A DNA stretch of 64,000 nt from RPQJ01 sp963732375 (GTDB lineage Bacteria; Pseudomonadota; Gammaproteobacteria; Steroidobacterales; Steroidobacteraceae), in contig CAVSZE010000015.1 of the NCBI GenBank assembly GCA_963732375.1, forward strand, positions 372,001 to 436,000, in the 5' to 3' direction. This document shows positions 1-8,656 of this stretch, one piece after another. Positions within the stretch are counted from its first letter, which is position 1; each line of letters opens with the position of its first letter. Position numbers and translations under genes: made by a program. The notes under the pieces are model-generated. The model made no database searches and was not told where the DNA came from. It saw only the letters and a program-made list of their open reading frames with translations.

Positions 1-722
1 TCAACCTGCACCACGTGGACGACGTGCTGCTCGCCTGCGACCACGCGATCCGCCTGAAGCGCCTGGTCAAGGGCATCGCGCTGCAGCACGGGATGGAAGC
101 GACATTCATGCCGAAGCCCTACCGCGATCACGCCGGCAGCGGCGCGCACCTGCACGTGAGCCTGTTGGACGCGGACGGCCACAACATCTTTGCCGCCGAC
201 GACCCGGCCGGCAGCCCGGCGCTGGCACATGCCATCGGTGGGCTCGCGGCCACCATCAACGACACGATGGCGGTCTGCGCGCCGACCGCGAACTCCTACC
301 GTCGCTTCCAGTCCGAAGCCTACGTGCCGCTGAGCCCGAGCTGGTCGGTCAACAACCGCGGAGTCGCGTTCCGCGTGCCGCACGGCCCGCCCGAGAGTCG
401 CCGGGTCGAGCACCGCGTCGCCGGTGCCGACGCGAATCCCTACCTGCTGTCGGCGATGGTACTGGCCGGCATGCACCTCGGCCTCACTTCGATGCTCGAC
501 CCCGGCCCGGTGTTTGCGGGCAACGCCTACCGCGACACGGAGCCGACGATTCCGCTCAGCTGGCCGGAGGCACTCACGGCCTTCGAGCGCAGTTCGTTCG
601 TCCGCGAATATCTCGGCGAGAAGTTCGCACGTCTCTACGCACAGACACGGCGCGGCGAGTTGCAGGATTTCCGTTCGTACGTGTCGCCGCTCGAGTACTC
701 CTGGTACCTGACCACGAGCTGA
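1..722 (+). CDS. puuA: Glutamine synthetase family protein, probably gamma-glutamylputrescine synthetase (5' end missing)
   Basis: This is the C-terminal half of a glutamine synthetase-type ATP-dependent ligase. The reading frame is open to the left edge (it reads N-L-H-H before the first possible GTG at 15), so the start lies outside the window. Visible family features are the GAHLHVS metal/ATP segment (about 45 residues into the fragment), the NSYRRF block, and the RVPHGPPESRRVEHR substrate/ATP-binding stretch. In PuuA the enzyme joins glutamate to putrescine. That assignment rests on context: puuB follows after 3 bases, and puuC, puuR and aguB lie nearby. An ordinary GlnA is unlikely, because it would not normally sit in a puu cluster, but related polyamine or amine ligases cannot be excluded. 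Confidence 0.85.
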   Translation, partial: NLHHVDDVLLACDHAIRLKRLVKGIALQHGMEATFMPKPYRDHAGSGAHLHVSLLDADGHNIFAADDPAGSPALAHAIGGLAATINDTMAVCAPTANSYRRFQSEAYVPLSPSWSVNNRGVAFRVPHGPPESRRVEHRVAGADANPYLLSAMVLAGMHLGLTSMLDPGPVFAGNAYRDTEPTIPLSWPEALTAFERSSFVREYLGEKFARLYAQTRRGELQDFRSYVSPLEYSWYLTTS

Positions 723-725
723 GCC

Positions 726-2000
726 ATGCAACACGTTCGCTCGTATTACGCCGCATCCGCCAACCCTGCCCCGTTGCGTGAGCCGCTACGCGGCGACGTG
801 ACGGCGGACGTCTGCGTGGTGGGCGGCGGCATCGCTGGCTGCTCGACCGCGCTCAACCTCGCGGAGCGCGGATACAGCGTGGTGCTGCTGGAGGGACAGC
901 GCATCGGCTGGGGCGCCTCGGGCCGAAGCGGCGGACAGGCGTTATTCGGCTATGCCTCGGGCCAGGAAAAGCTCATCGCGCAGGCCGGGCGCGAGACCGC
1001 GCGACGCATGTTCGACGTCTCGGTCGAGGCACTGGATTTGCTCAAGTTGCGCGTCGCGAGGCATGCGATCGATTGCGACCTCAATCTTGGCCAGGTCCAC
1101 GCCGCGATCAAGCCACGGCACGAGACCGAGCTCAAGGCCTGGCGCGAGGAACTCGAGCGCGACTATGGATACACCTCTCTCACCTGGCTCGACCGGGGCG
1201 AAATCGGCGAATTGCTGGCGACCGGGCGCTACATCGGCGGCCTGCACGACTCACGCAGTGGGCACCTGCACCCGCTCAACTACACGCTGGGCCTGGCCCT
1301 TGCGGCGGAAACCGCCGGCGCCCGGGTATTCGACGGCAGCCAGGTCACACGGATCGATCACGGTGACACCGTCACCCTGGCCACGGCAGGCGGGTCCGTA
1401 CGAGCGAAGCACGTCGCGCTGTGCTGCAACGCCTACGTGGACGAGAAGGTGTCGGCGAAGCTCAGGGCGCGGATCATGCCCGTGGGCACCTACATCGTCG
1501 CCACGGAACCGCTAGGCGAGGCGCGCATGAAGGCGCTGATGCGCGACAACGTGGCCGTGACCGACATCAACTGGGTACTGGACTATTTCCGGCGCTCTGC
1601 GGACCACCGGCTGCTGTTCGGCGGGCGCGTGAGCTATTCCGGCCTCCAGCGCGCCTACACGCAACGCGCCACCCGCGCGCGAATGCTGTCCGTATTCCCG
1701 CAGCTTGCCGACGTCGGCATCGCCTACGCGTGGGGAGGCTATGTCGACATCACGATGAGCCGCGCGCCGGATTTCGGGCGGCTCGCGCCGAACGTCTTTT
1801 ACCTGCAGGGATTCTCAGGCCACGGCATCGCGCTCACCGGCATGGCGGGCCAGCTGGTCGCGGAGGCGATCGCCGGCCAGGCCGAGCGCTTCGACATGTT
1901 CTCGAAGCTCGAACACCGGGATTTCCCCGGCGGACCGGCGTTGCGAACGCCTGCGCTGGTGCTCGCGATGCTGTGGTTCCGGCTGAAAGACCTGCTGTAA
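726..2000 (+). CDS. puuB: Gamma-glutamylputrescine oxidase (FAD-dependent DAO family)
   Basis: A 424-residue FAD-dependent oxidoreductase of the DadA/glycine oxidase type. The N-terminal Rossmann motif VVGGGIAGCSTALNLAERG lies at about residues 29-47, followed by the GWGASGRSGGQ segment typical of PuuB-like enzymes. A C-terminal FAD-binding stretch (LQGFSGHGIALTGMAGQ) lies near residue 365. There is no signal peptide, so it should be cytoplasmic. In the Puu pathway it oxidises gamma-glutamylputrescine to the aldehyde, releasing ammonia and hydrogen peroxide. It starts 3 bases after puuA and is almost certainly co-transcribed with it. Length and motifs fit PuuB; a different amine or amino acid oxidase is the main alternative. 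Confidence 0.88.
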   Translation: MQHVRSYYAASANPAPLREPLRGDVTADVCVVGGGIAGCSTALNLAERGYSVVLLEGQRIGWGASGRSGGQALFGYASGQEKLIAQAGRETARRMFDVSVEALDLLKLRVARHAIDCDLNLGQVHAAIKPRHETELKAWREELERDYGYTSLTWLDRGEIGELLATGRYIGGLHDSRSGHLHPLNYTLGLALAAETAGARVFDGSQVTRIDHGDTVTLATAGGSVRAKHVALCCNAYVDEKVSAKLRARIMPVGTYIVATEPLGEARMKALMRDNVAVTDINWVLDYFRRSADHRLLFGGRVSYSGLQRAYTQRATRARMLSVFPQLADVGIAYAWGGYVDITMSRAPDFGRLAPNVFYLQGFSGHGIALTGMAGQLVAEAIAGQAERFDMFSKLEHRDFPGGPALRTPALVLAMLWFRLKDLL

Positions 2001-2038
2001 AGAGAGCGATTAACGGCTGGCGGCTGACGAACCACCGA

Positions 2039-2413
2039 TCACAGGTCGCCTCCCCCGTAGCTCGCTCCGCTGGTGCAGGTCTCGTGCACCACCACCCGCG
2101 AGAGTTGCGGCAGCACGGGCTGTAGCTCACGCCAGATCCAGCGCGCGAGGTTCTCGCTGGTCGGGTTCTCGAGACCGGGCACGTCGTTCAGGTAGCGGTG
2201 ATCGAGCTGCTGGAACAGTGGATCGAACGCGGTCTTGACGTCGGCGAAATCCATCACCCAGCCGAGACGGTCATCCACCGGGCCACTGACGTGGATCTCA
2301 ATGCGAAACGAGTGTCCATGCACCCGGGCACACTTGTGTCCCGCCGGCACGTTTGGCAGCCGGTGCGCGCTTTCGAGCGTAAATGTCTTGAAGATGTCCA
2401 CGGATCCGCTCAC
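2039..2413 (-). CDS. queD: 6-carboxy-5,6,7,8-tetrahydropterin synthase (QueD/PTPS family)
   Basis: A 124-residue member of the 6-pyruvoyl-tetrahydropterin synthase fold. Expected zinc ligands are visible: His17 in ESAHRL, and His32 and His34 in CARVHGH, with the catalytic Cys28 four residues ahead of His32. A second conserved segment near the C terminus (VVHETCTSGASYGG) carries the substrate-binding Glu. QueD converts 7,8-dihydroneopterin triphosphate to 6-carboxytetrahydropterin in queuosine synthesis. The start codon overlaps the rlmL stop in an ATGA arrangement, so it is translationally coupled to that gene. It is convergent with puuB. Confidence 0.92.
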   Translation of the reverse strand: MSGSVDIFKTFTLESAHRLPNVPAGHKCARVHGHSFRIEIHVSGPVDDRLGWVMDFADVKTAFDPLFQQLDHRYLNDVPGLENPTSENLARWIWRELQPVLPQLSRVVVHETCTSGASYGGGDL

Positions 2414-4605
2414 TCCTTGTGCCTCAGCAGGTACGCAACATGGATTTTCGGATTGCGCCGGAAATCCTCCGGGATCGTAGCCCTCGTCAGGTCCTCGATC
2501 TCGAAGTCGGCCAGTGCCGCGGTGTCGAGACGGAAACGCTGGTAATTGTTGGAAAACAGGATCAGGCCGCCGGGCTCGAGCAACGCACCGATCCGCTTCA
2601 GCAGCGGCACGTGGTCACGCTGCACGTCGAACTCGGTTTCCATGCGCTTCGACCGCGACAGCGTCGGCGGGTCGACGAATACCAGCCCATAGCGCTGTCC
2701 GCCCGGCCGCGCCTGCGCCTCTATCCAGGCCAGGCAGTCCGCGTGGACGAAAACGTGGTTCGGCCCGGCAAGCCCGTTCAGGTCCAGGTTCCGCTTCGCC
2801 CAGTCGAGATAGGTGTGCGACATGTCCACGGTCGTCGAACCTGTCGCCCCGCCGCCGACGGCGTGCACCGTCGCCGTGCCGGTGTAGGCGAACAGGTTCA
2901 GGAACCGCCGTCCGGCCGCGAGTTCACCAATGCGTCGCCGGGTGATGCGGTGGTCTAGGAACAGCCCGGTGTCCAGGTAGTCTGCGAAATTGACCAGGAA
3001 GCGATAGCGCCCTTCGCGGACTGTGTGAAAGACCTGCTCACTGTCCACCTTCTCGTACTGCTCGCCGTGCCGCTGGCGCCGCCGAACGCGCAGTGCGATC
3101 CGTTCCTGCGGCAGCCCGAGTACCTCGGGCAGCACCGACAGGGCTTCGTCGCGACGGCCGCGGGCCGCATCGCGCGACACCGTTGGCGGCGCCGCATACT
3201 CCTGCACGCAGGCCCAGCGCTCGTCGTTGCCATAGATGTCGATGGCGAACGAGTACTCCGGCATGTCGGCGTCGTACACGCGGTAACAGGCCACGTCCTC
3301 GCGCCTGGCCCAGGATTTCAGGCGAGTGACATTCTTGCGCAACCGGTTGGCGAACATCTCGGCCCCGGGCCTGGCCTTCGCCGCCTCGAGGCGGTCGCGA
3401 CGCGCGGTTTCCGCATCCGGCTCGACCGTCTCGGGCTTCAGTTCGAAACGCAGCAGGCGGCACTCGATCGGGCCGTTGAAGAACGTGTGCGCGCGGTAGG
3501 CGCGCAGGCGCAGCGCCCTACCGAGCGGCGGATTTCCGGTGAAAACGCCCGCCTCCCATCCCGGGAAACGCTCGATCAACGCGTGACCGAGGTCGGCGTA
3601 TGTAACGGCGAGCGTTTCCTCGTCCTCGAGTCGCGCACCGTACGGGGGATTCACCAGCACGAGCCCGGCCGGCTCCTGTGCCTGCGGCAGCTTCGTGATG
3701 TCGCGGCGCTCGAACGACAGGTAGTCGCCAAGGCCCGCGCGATTGGCATTCGCGATCGACGCGCGGACCGCGGACTGGTCCCGGTCGAAGCCGCGGAACC
3801 GGCCTCGACCGAGCGCCGGGAGATTGCGACGCTCGAGCGCAGCCTCGCGCAGCGAAGTCCAGGCAGCCGCGTCGTGCTTCAACCAGCGCTCGAATCCGAA
3901 ACGACGCCGCAACAGGCCGGGCGCGAAGTCCGCGGCGATCATCGCGGCTTCGATCACGAACGTGCCCGAACCGCACATCGGGTCGGCGAACCCACCGCCC
4001 TGGGCGGCCATCTCCGGCCAGCCGCAACGCAACAGCAACGCGGCGGCAAGCGTCTCCTTCAGCGGCGCCTCGACGCCGGAGACCCGGTAGCCCCGGCGAT
4101 GCAGCGGGTCGCCACTCAAGTCGATGCCGACCGTCGCATGCGTGCGCGCAAGCCGCAGGCTCACGCGCAGGTCCGGTGACGCGAACTCCACCGACGGCCG
4201 CTCGCCGGTGCGCGCCCGGAACCGGTCCACGATCGCGTCCTTGGCTTTCTGTGCCGCGAACTGGCTGTGGCGCAACCAATCGGGACTCTCACCCACGACG
4301 TCGATCGCCAGTGTTCCCTGCGGCGCGAGGTGATCCTCCCAGCGAATTTCCTTCAGCGCCTCGTACATCGCCTCGACCGTGTCGAGCGGCACCGTGGCAA
4401 TGGTCTGCAGCACGCGGCTCGCCGTCCGCGACTGCAGGCACGCGACGTACGCATGCGCCAATGGACCGACGAAACTCACGCCTGCGGGATGCTCGCGCGT
4501 CACGGTGATGTCGAGTAAACGTAGTTCCGACGCGAGCAGGTCTGCTACCCCACGCGGACAGGCTGCGAAGAACTCGTTGCCGCCTTCCACTGATTCGTCC
4601 GTCAT
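2410..4605 (-). CDS. rlmL: Bifunctional 23S rRNA (guanine-N2/N7) methyltransferase RlmKL
   Basis: A 731-residue protein matching the fused RlmL/RlmK architecture of gammaproteobacteria. An N-terminal THUMP region (about residues 50-165) is followed by a first SAM-dependent methylase with GSGTF motif I and the NPPYG catalytic motif near residue 320. A second Rossmann methylase has the AYTGTATVHA motif and FVDPPTLSRS near residue 640. The family modifies G2445 (N2) and G2069 (N7) of 23S rRNA. It begins 3 bases after the stop of the upstream exonuclease gene and overlaps queD downstream, so it sits inside an operon. Full length, no defect seen. Confidence 0.94.
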   Translation of the reverse strand: MTDESVEGGNEFFAACPRGVADLLASELRLLDITVTREHPAGVSFVGPLAHAYVACLQSRTASRVLQTIATVPLDTVEAMYEALKEIRWEDHLAPQGTLAIDVVGESPDWLRHSQFAAQKAKDAIVDRFRARTGERPSVEFASPDLRVSLRLARTHATVGIDLSGDPLHRRGYRVSGVEAPLKETLAAALLLRCGWPEMAAQGGGFADPMCGSGTFVIEAAMIAADFAPGLLRRRFGFERWLKHDAAAWTSLREAALERRNLPALGRGRFRGFDRDQSAVRASIANANRAGLGDYLSFERRDITKLPQAQEPAGLVLVNPPYGARLEDEETLAVTYADLGHALIERFPGWEAGVFTGNPPLGRALRLRAYRAHTFFNGPIECRLLRFELKPETVEPDAETARRDRLEAAKARPGAEMFANRLRKNVTRLKSWARREDVACYRVYDADMPEYSFAIDIYGNDERWACVQEYAAPPTVSRDAARGRRDEALSVLPEVLGLPQERIALRVRRRQRHGEQYEKVDSEQVFHTVREGRYRFLVNFADYLDTGLFLDHRITRRRIGELAAGRRFLNLFAYTGTATVHAVGGGATGSTTVDMSHTYLDWAKRNLDLNGLAGPNHVFVHADCLAWIEAQARPGGQRYGLVFVDPPTLSRSKRMETEFDVQRDHVPLLKRIGALLEPGGLILFSNNYQRFRLDTAALADFEIEDLTRATIPEDFRRNPKIHVAYLLRHKE

Positions 4606-4608
4606 TGG

Positions 4609-6084
4609 TCAGCGCTCCCCTGCCCCGAGCATCACCAGATCACGCGCTGCAATACGATCGAGGCAGCGCGCCACGATACGATAGGCATCCGGATCAAATG
4701 CCGTTCGCGTCGCGGCCTGCACCAGTTCAGCCACCTCCGTATCGTCACGTGCCGTGCCGAGGTGCTGCCAGCGGTCCACGACGTGCAGCAGCGTCCCGGG
4801 ACCGTTCGGCGCGGGCTCGCGAATGCCGACCGGACCGGGGAAAGGCCACGAGCGAATTCGCAGCGACGCGAGCGCGAGCCGCAGGCGCGCGTCGTGCAGC
4901 GCGGGCGCCTCGGTGCCGACGCACGCGCCGCGGCAGCGCCCGAGCTGCAAGGCGAAGCACGAGCCCGGACCGCTCTCGAAGCCCATGACTTTCATGCACA
5001 GGCCGGCCTCCCGCGCCTTGCCCTCGAGCGCGCGCAGGGCATCACGCTCGGTCCGGAACGGCCCGTAGCTGTCAGCGCCCGACTCGAGGTCGTCGAGACC
5101 GAATGGCTCCACGCAGGGCTTCAACCGACCCTCCGAGTCCTTGAGGCGGATGCAATGCACGCCCTTTGGTTTACGGAGGCGGCGGTTTGCAGCTGGCGCA
5201 AGCTGCTTGACCAGGCGCGACTCGGCCAGCAGCGCACCGAGCTCGCCACCAGTCTCGATCCACTCGACGTCGCGTACCTGTTGCGCGAGCTTCGCTTCCT
5301 TGCTCGAGCGATGGCTGGCCGAAAAGTGGGCGAGCACGCGACTGCGAAGGTTGCAACTCTTGCCGACGTAGAGCAGCACGCCGCCTTCGCCGCGGAACAG
5401 GTACACACCCGGTCCGTCCGGCAGGTCATCGGCGAGGTCAGGTGGCAGGTATGGCGGAAGGCGCGACTCGAAGCGGGTAGCCTCGACCGCTTGCTGCAGG
5501 CTGTCGGCGCCCACCGCTGCCTCGAACGCCGCGAGCAGCGCCGGCAGCACGGCGGCATCGCCTAGCGCGCGATGGCGCTGCCCGCACTGGAGGCCCCATC
5601 GCTCGATCAGCACATCGAGATTGTGGCGATTGTGCTCGGCAAACAGCGACCTCGACAGCCGCACCGTGCAGAGGACCGGCGCCGAGAACTTCTCGCCCAG
5701 GCGCCGGAACTCGCTGCGAAGGAAACCGTAGTCGAAACGCGCATTGTGAGCGACGAACAGCCGCCCCTCGAGGCGCGACCGAACGTCGGCGCGCAGTTCA
5801 TCAAAGGTCGGCGCATCGGCGACCATCTCGTCGGTGATGCCGGTAAAGCGCTGGATCGCGGGCGGAATCCGCTGACAGGGATTTACCAGGCTGCTCCACT
5901 CGTCCACGACCACGCCGTCCTCGAGCAGCACGATGCCGACCTCGGTGACGCGGTGCTGGGCGGCCGTGCCGCCCGTGGTCTCGAGATCTACGCAGGCCAC
6001 ACGGCCCTGCAGCACCGGTGCCGCGAGCGCAGCCAGACTGGATCCAGCCGTACTTCGTGACGGGGAAATGGTGCCTGGCACCAT
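4609..6084 (-). CDS. DEDDh 3'-5' exonuclease fused to a UvrC-type GIY-YIG endonuclease domain
   Basis: A 491-residue fusion. The N-terminal part (about residues 28-190) is a DnaQ/epsilon-like exonuclease with VDLETTG (Exo I), HNARFDYGFL (Exo II) and HRALGDA (Exo III, DEDDh type). After it (about 210-300) comes a GIY-YIG domain of the UvrC/Cho kind, with GPGVYLFRGEGGVLLYVGKS and a conserved Arg. The C-terminal third has the cysteine-containing LQLGRCRGACVG segment seen in UvrC/Cho-like proteins. The family is known as an epsilon/UvrC-like fusion with a presumed DNA repair role; its exact substrate is not established. The proposed ATG abuts the aguB stop and lies inside a palindromic repeat, so the first residues (MVPGT) are repeat-encoded. 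The next codon, GTG, is an alternative start. Confidence 0.85.
   Translation of the reverse strand: MVPGTISPSRSTAGSSLAALAAPVLQGRVACVDLETTGGTAAQHRVTEVGIVLLEDGVVVDEWSSLVNPCQRIPPAIQRFTGITDEMVADAPTFDELRADVRSRLEGRLFVAHNARFDYGFLRSEFRRLGEKFSAPVLCTVRLSRSLFAEHNRHNLDVLIERWGLQCGQRHRALGDAAVLPALLAAFEAAVGADSLQQAVEATRFESRLPPYLPPDLADDLPDGPGVYLFRGEGGVLLYVGKSCNLRSRVLAHFSASHRSSKEAKLAQQVRDVEWIETGGELGALLAESRLVKQLAPAANRRLRKPKGVHCIRLKDSEGRLKPCVEPFGLDDLESGADSYGPFRTERDALRALEGKAREAGLCMKVMGFESGPGSCFALQLGRCRGACVGTEAPALHDARLRLALASLRIRSWPFPGPVGIREPAPNGPGTLLHVVDRWQHLGTARDDTEVAELVQAATRTAFDPDAYRIVARCLDRIAARDLVMLGAGER
6068..6084. repeat. Type A palindromic repeat, copy 1
   Basis: ATGGTGCCTGGCACCAT is a perfect 8+1+8 palindrome sharing the core GGTGCCTGGCACC with copies at 15.9, 35.8 and 60.3 kb. 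It provides the start codon of the downstream exonuclease gene and directly follows the aguB stop codon. Confidence 0.75.
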
Positions 6085-6957
6085 CTAGAGCGTCGCGTCG
6101 CCGTCCAGCGTCATGATCGGGCCATAGAGATCCGGGCGCCGGTCGCGGAACACACCCCAGGCATGCCGCTGCGCGCGCGCCGCCTCGAGGTCGAGCGTGG
6201 CAGTGATGACCGCTTCCGATGAGCGATCGGCTTCGGCCAGCATCTCCCCGGTGCTGCCGGCTATGAACGACGACCCGTAGAACGTCATCCGGTAGTTCTC
6301 ACCGCGCTCTACGCCGATGCGGTTCGAGGCGACCAGCGGCATGACGTTGGCCGCCGCGTGACCCTGCATGCAGCGCTGCCAGTGGTCGCGGGAATCGATG
6401 CTGGCGTCCTGAGGCTCGGAACCGATGGCGGTTGGATAGAGCAGCACGTCCGCGCCCATCAGCGCCATGCAGCGGGCCGCCTCGGGAAACCACTGGTCCC
6501 AGCAGATGCCGACACCGAGCGTGCCGTAACGCGTCTTCCAGACGCGGAATCCCGTGTCGCCCGGCGAGAAATAGAATTTCTCGTGGTAGCCGGGGCCCTC
6601 CGGGATGTGCGACTTGCGGTACACGCCGAGCACGCTGCCGTCCGCGTCGATCATCGCCATCGAATTGAAATAGGCGTTGTTGGCTCGCTCGAACACGCTG
6701 AGTGGCAGCACGACTTCGAGTTCGCGTGCCAGCGCCCGGAAACGCTCCACGACAGGGCTTTCCGCAATCGGTCGCGCCAGCTGGAAATGGCTCGCGAGGT
6801 GATCCTTGCAGAAATAGGGCGTTTCAAACAGTTCCTGCAACAGCACCACCTGCGCACCCTGTCCGGCGGCGCTGCGCACCGCTCGTTCGGCGGAATCGAG
6901 GTTGGCGGCCGCATCGGACGAACAGGCGAACTGTGTCGCGGCAAATGTGGTCTTCAT
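6085..6957 (-). CDS. aguB: N-carbamoylputrescine amidase
   Basis: A 290-residue carbon-nitrogen (nitrilase superfamily) hydrolase. The catalytic triad is visible: Glu42 in LLQELFETPYF, Lys115 in YRKSHIPEGPGY and Cys152 in GVGICWDQWFPE. The sequence stretches around each are characteristic of AguB, which hydrolyses N-carbamoylputrescine to putrescine, CO2 and ammonia, the last step of the agmatine route. Its place among puu genes supports this. No agmatine deiminase (AguA) gene is visible in the window, so that partner must lie elsewhere. Full length; cytoplasmic. Confidence 0.92.
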   Translation of the reverse strand: MKTTFAATQFACSSDAAANLDSAERAVRSAAGQGAQVVLLQELFETPYFCKDHLASHFQLARPIAESPVVERFRALARELEVVLPLSVFERANNAYFNSMAMIDADGSVLGVYRKSHIPEGPGYHEKFYFSPGDTGFRVWKTRYGTLGVGICWDQWFPEAARCMALMGADVLLYPTAIGSEPQDASIDSRDHWQRCMQGHAAANVMPLVASNRIGVERGENYRMTFYGSSFIAGSTGEMLAEADRSSEAVITATLDLEAARAQRHAWGVFRDRRPDLYGPIMTLDGDATL

Positions 6958-7030
6958 GGCTGTTCCGGACGCTTGGCTGATGCTGGATTGTAGCGAAACC
7001 CAGCCTCCACCGGCCGGCGGCCTGCTGCTG

Positions 7031-8653
7031 TCAATGCATCTGCTGCCCGGTCAGCTGCCAGTAGATCAGCGATACCGGCATCATGCCGGCAGCGTTGAAC
7101 TCGTCGAAGAACCGGCGCAGCGAGAACGAATCGCCCAGCTGGTGTGAGCGTTCCATGATCGTCTGCTCGATCAGGTACTTGCCGGTGACGTAACTGGTGC
7201 CATAGCCGGGCTGGCGCAGGTAGAGCTGCTGCTCGAATCCGAGCAGGTCGAGGTCGGGACGCATCCAGCCGCGAGGGGTCCATTCGACCTGGAAAGCCTT
7301 GGCCTGCTTCAGGTCGAATTCGTTGGCCTGCGCATACAGCGACGCGAGGCCACGGGCGCAGCGCTGGGCCAGCATGATCCACACGATCTCGCGCGCGCGC
7401 GGATTGTCGTCGTAGTAGCCGGCATGCAGGATGATCTCCTCCATCGCCGTGGCCATGCCCTCCGCGCGGGAATCCCAGGAGTTGTAGAGCCATGACCCTC
7501 TGCGGATCGGGCTCGGGTTCGGCCTGTGCACCAGCCACTCGTGGTCGAACCAGTGGTAGAAATGGGCATAAAGCGTCATCGGCTCGTAGTGGCTTGCGAT
7601 CGAGAAGAAGTTGCGCTGCTGCAGCGGCACGAACGAGTCGATACGCCTGCGCAACGCAGGATCGAGGTAGTCCTGCACCTCTATGAGGTTGCGCTCCTCG
7701 AGGAATGCCATGTATTTGGTGATCGCGGAGTTTGCGCGCTGCGTGTGTTCCTCTGCACTCTTCGATGGCACCAGCTCCGGCAGGCCACGATTTCGCTGCT
7801 CCTCCAGCCGCAGCATGGTCTGCGCGCGCGCCAGCTCGCTTTTCAGCAGCATCACCTCGTGGTCCCAGGTGAGCGGCACGAGATGCACGTTGCGCAGGCT
7901 CCAGTCGTAGGCTTCCTTGCCGACCCCCGACGGGCCGGTCTTCGACGGCGCCTGGGCCTGCAGCCATGCGACAAAGTCGCCGGTCGCCTTCGACGCCGCC
8001 GCGATCGCATCGCGAAGTCCGGGCCCGGAACCGGATGTCTTCGTTGCCAGTCCCGAGAGGCTCTCCGCCTGCTGCTGCATGCTGCCGGTGCCGGTCAGCC
8101 ACAGGTCGCGGGCGTTTCCGGTCAGGTTGAGCCGCGCCTGCGCAAGCAGCGGCGGGATCGAACGCAGCTGGCCGGCAAGTTTCGCTTCATCGTCCGCAGA
8201 CAGCGGGAACTGGAACTGCCACAGTTCCACCAGCGCATGGTTCACTGGTCCTTCGTGCTCCGGCGTGTCGCTCTGCTCGGTCCAGATCGACTGGTAGAAC
8301 GCCGGGTCTCGCTCCCATGGACGCAACCAGCGGATGTCGAACTCGAGCCCGTTCATCTGTGCGCGAACCAGGTCGTAGTCGATCCTCTGCTCGATTGGCC
8401 ACGCGTCCGCGTCCAGGGCCGCGAGGCGCGCCTGGTAGCTTTTCAGTTCCTCGTGCCGGCGCGACACGGCGGCTGCGGTGTAGTCCGGCGCCCCGTCGCG
8501 CAGGGCCGGACGCTCGAATGCGCGCCACTGCTGGAATAGCACCAGCAGGTCCGCATAGGTGCCCTGCGCAGCCATGACATTCGGGCTCACCAGCAACGCC
8601 CCGATGCACAGGATCCACGAGTACGGCCACCTGGCGCGAGCATCGACATGCAT
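7031..8653 (-). CDS. Exported DUF885 family protein
   Basis: A 540-residue protein starting with a likely signal peptide (hydrophobic WILCIGALLVSPNVMAA, about residues 13-29). The rest is mainly alpha-helical and resembles the DUF885 family, which is thought to be peptidase-like. The C-terminal family region PGYGTSYVTGKYLIEQT...FFDEFNAAGMMPVSLIYWQLTG is recognisable. The EGMATAMEE segment sits where DUF885 proteins have an EGWALY-like motif, but I do not see the clear HExxH-like zinc motif of the peptidase branch. Enzymatic activity is therefore uncertain. It lies 3 bases downstream of ackA, with an AGGGG ribosome binding site before its ATG. Confidence 0.75.
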   Translation of the reverse strand: MHVDARARWPYSWILCIGALLVSPNVMAAQGTYADLLVLFQQWRAFERPALRDGAPDYTAAAVSRRHEELKSYQARLAALDADAWPIEQRIDYDLVRAQMNGLEFDIRWLRPWERDPAFYQSIWTEQSDTPEHEGPVNHALVELWQFQFPLSADDEAKLAGQLRSIPPLLAQARLNLTGNARDLWLTGTGSMQQQAESLSGLATKTSGSGPGLRDAIAAASKATGDFVAWLQAQAPSKTGPSGVGKEAYDWSLRNVHLVPLTWDHEVMLLKSELARAQTMLRLEEQRNRGLPELVPSKSAEEHTQRANSAITKYMAFLEERNLIEVQDYLDPALRRRIDSFVPLQQRNFFSIASHYEPMTLYAHFYHWFDHEWLVHRPNPSPIRRGSWLYNSWDSRAEGMATAMEEIILHAGYYDDNPRAREIVWIMLAQRCARGLASLYAQANEFDLKQAKAFQVEWTPRGWMRPDLDLLGFEQQLYLRQPGYGTSYVTGKYLIEQTIMERSHQLGDSFSLRRFFDEFNAAGMMPVSLIYWQLTGQQMH

Positions 8654-8656
8654 GGC

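Noticed and set aside
3025..4179. Long plus-strand open frame antisense to rlmL
   Set aside because: It has Arg/Ala/His-rich shadow composition, no family motif and no ribosome binding site; the minus-strand RlmKL has complete motifs.
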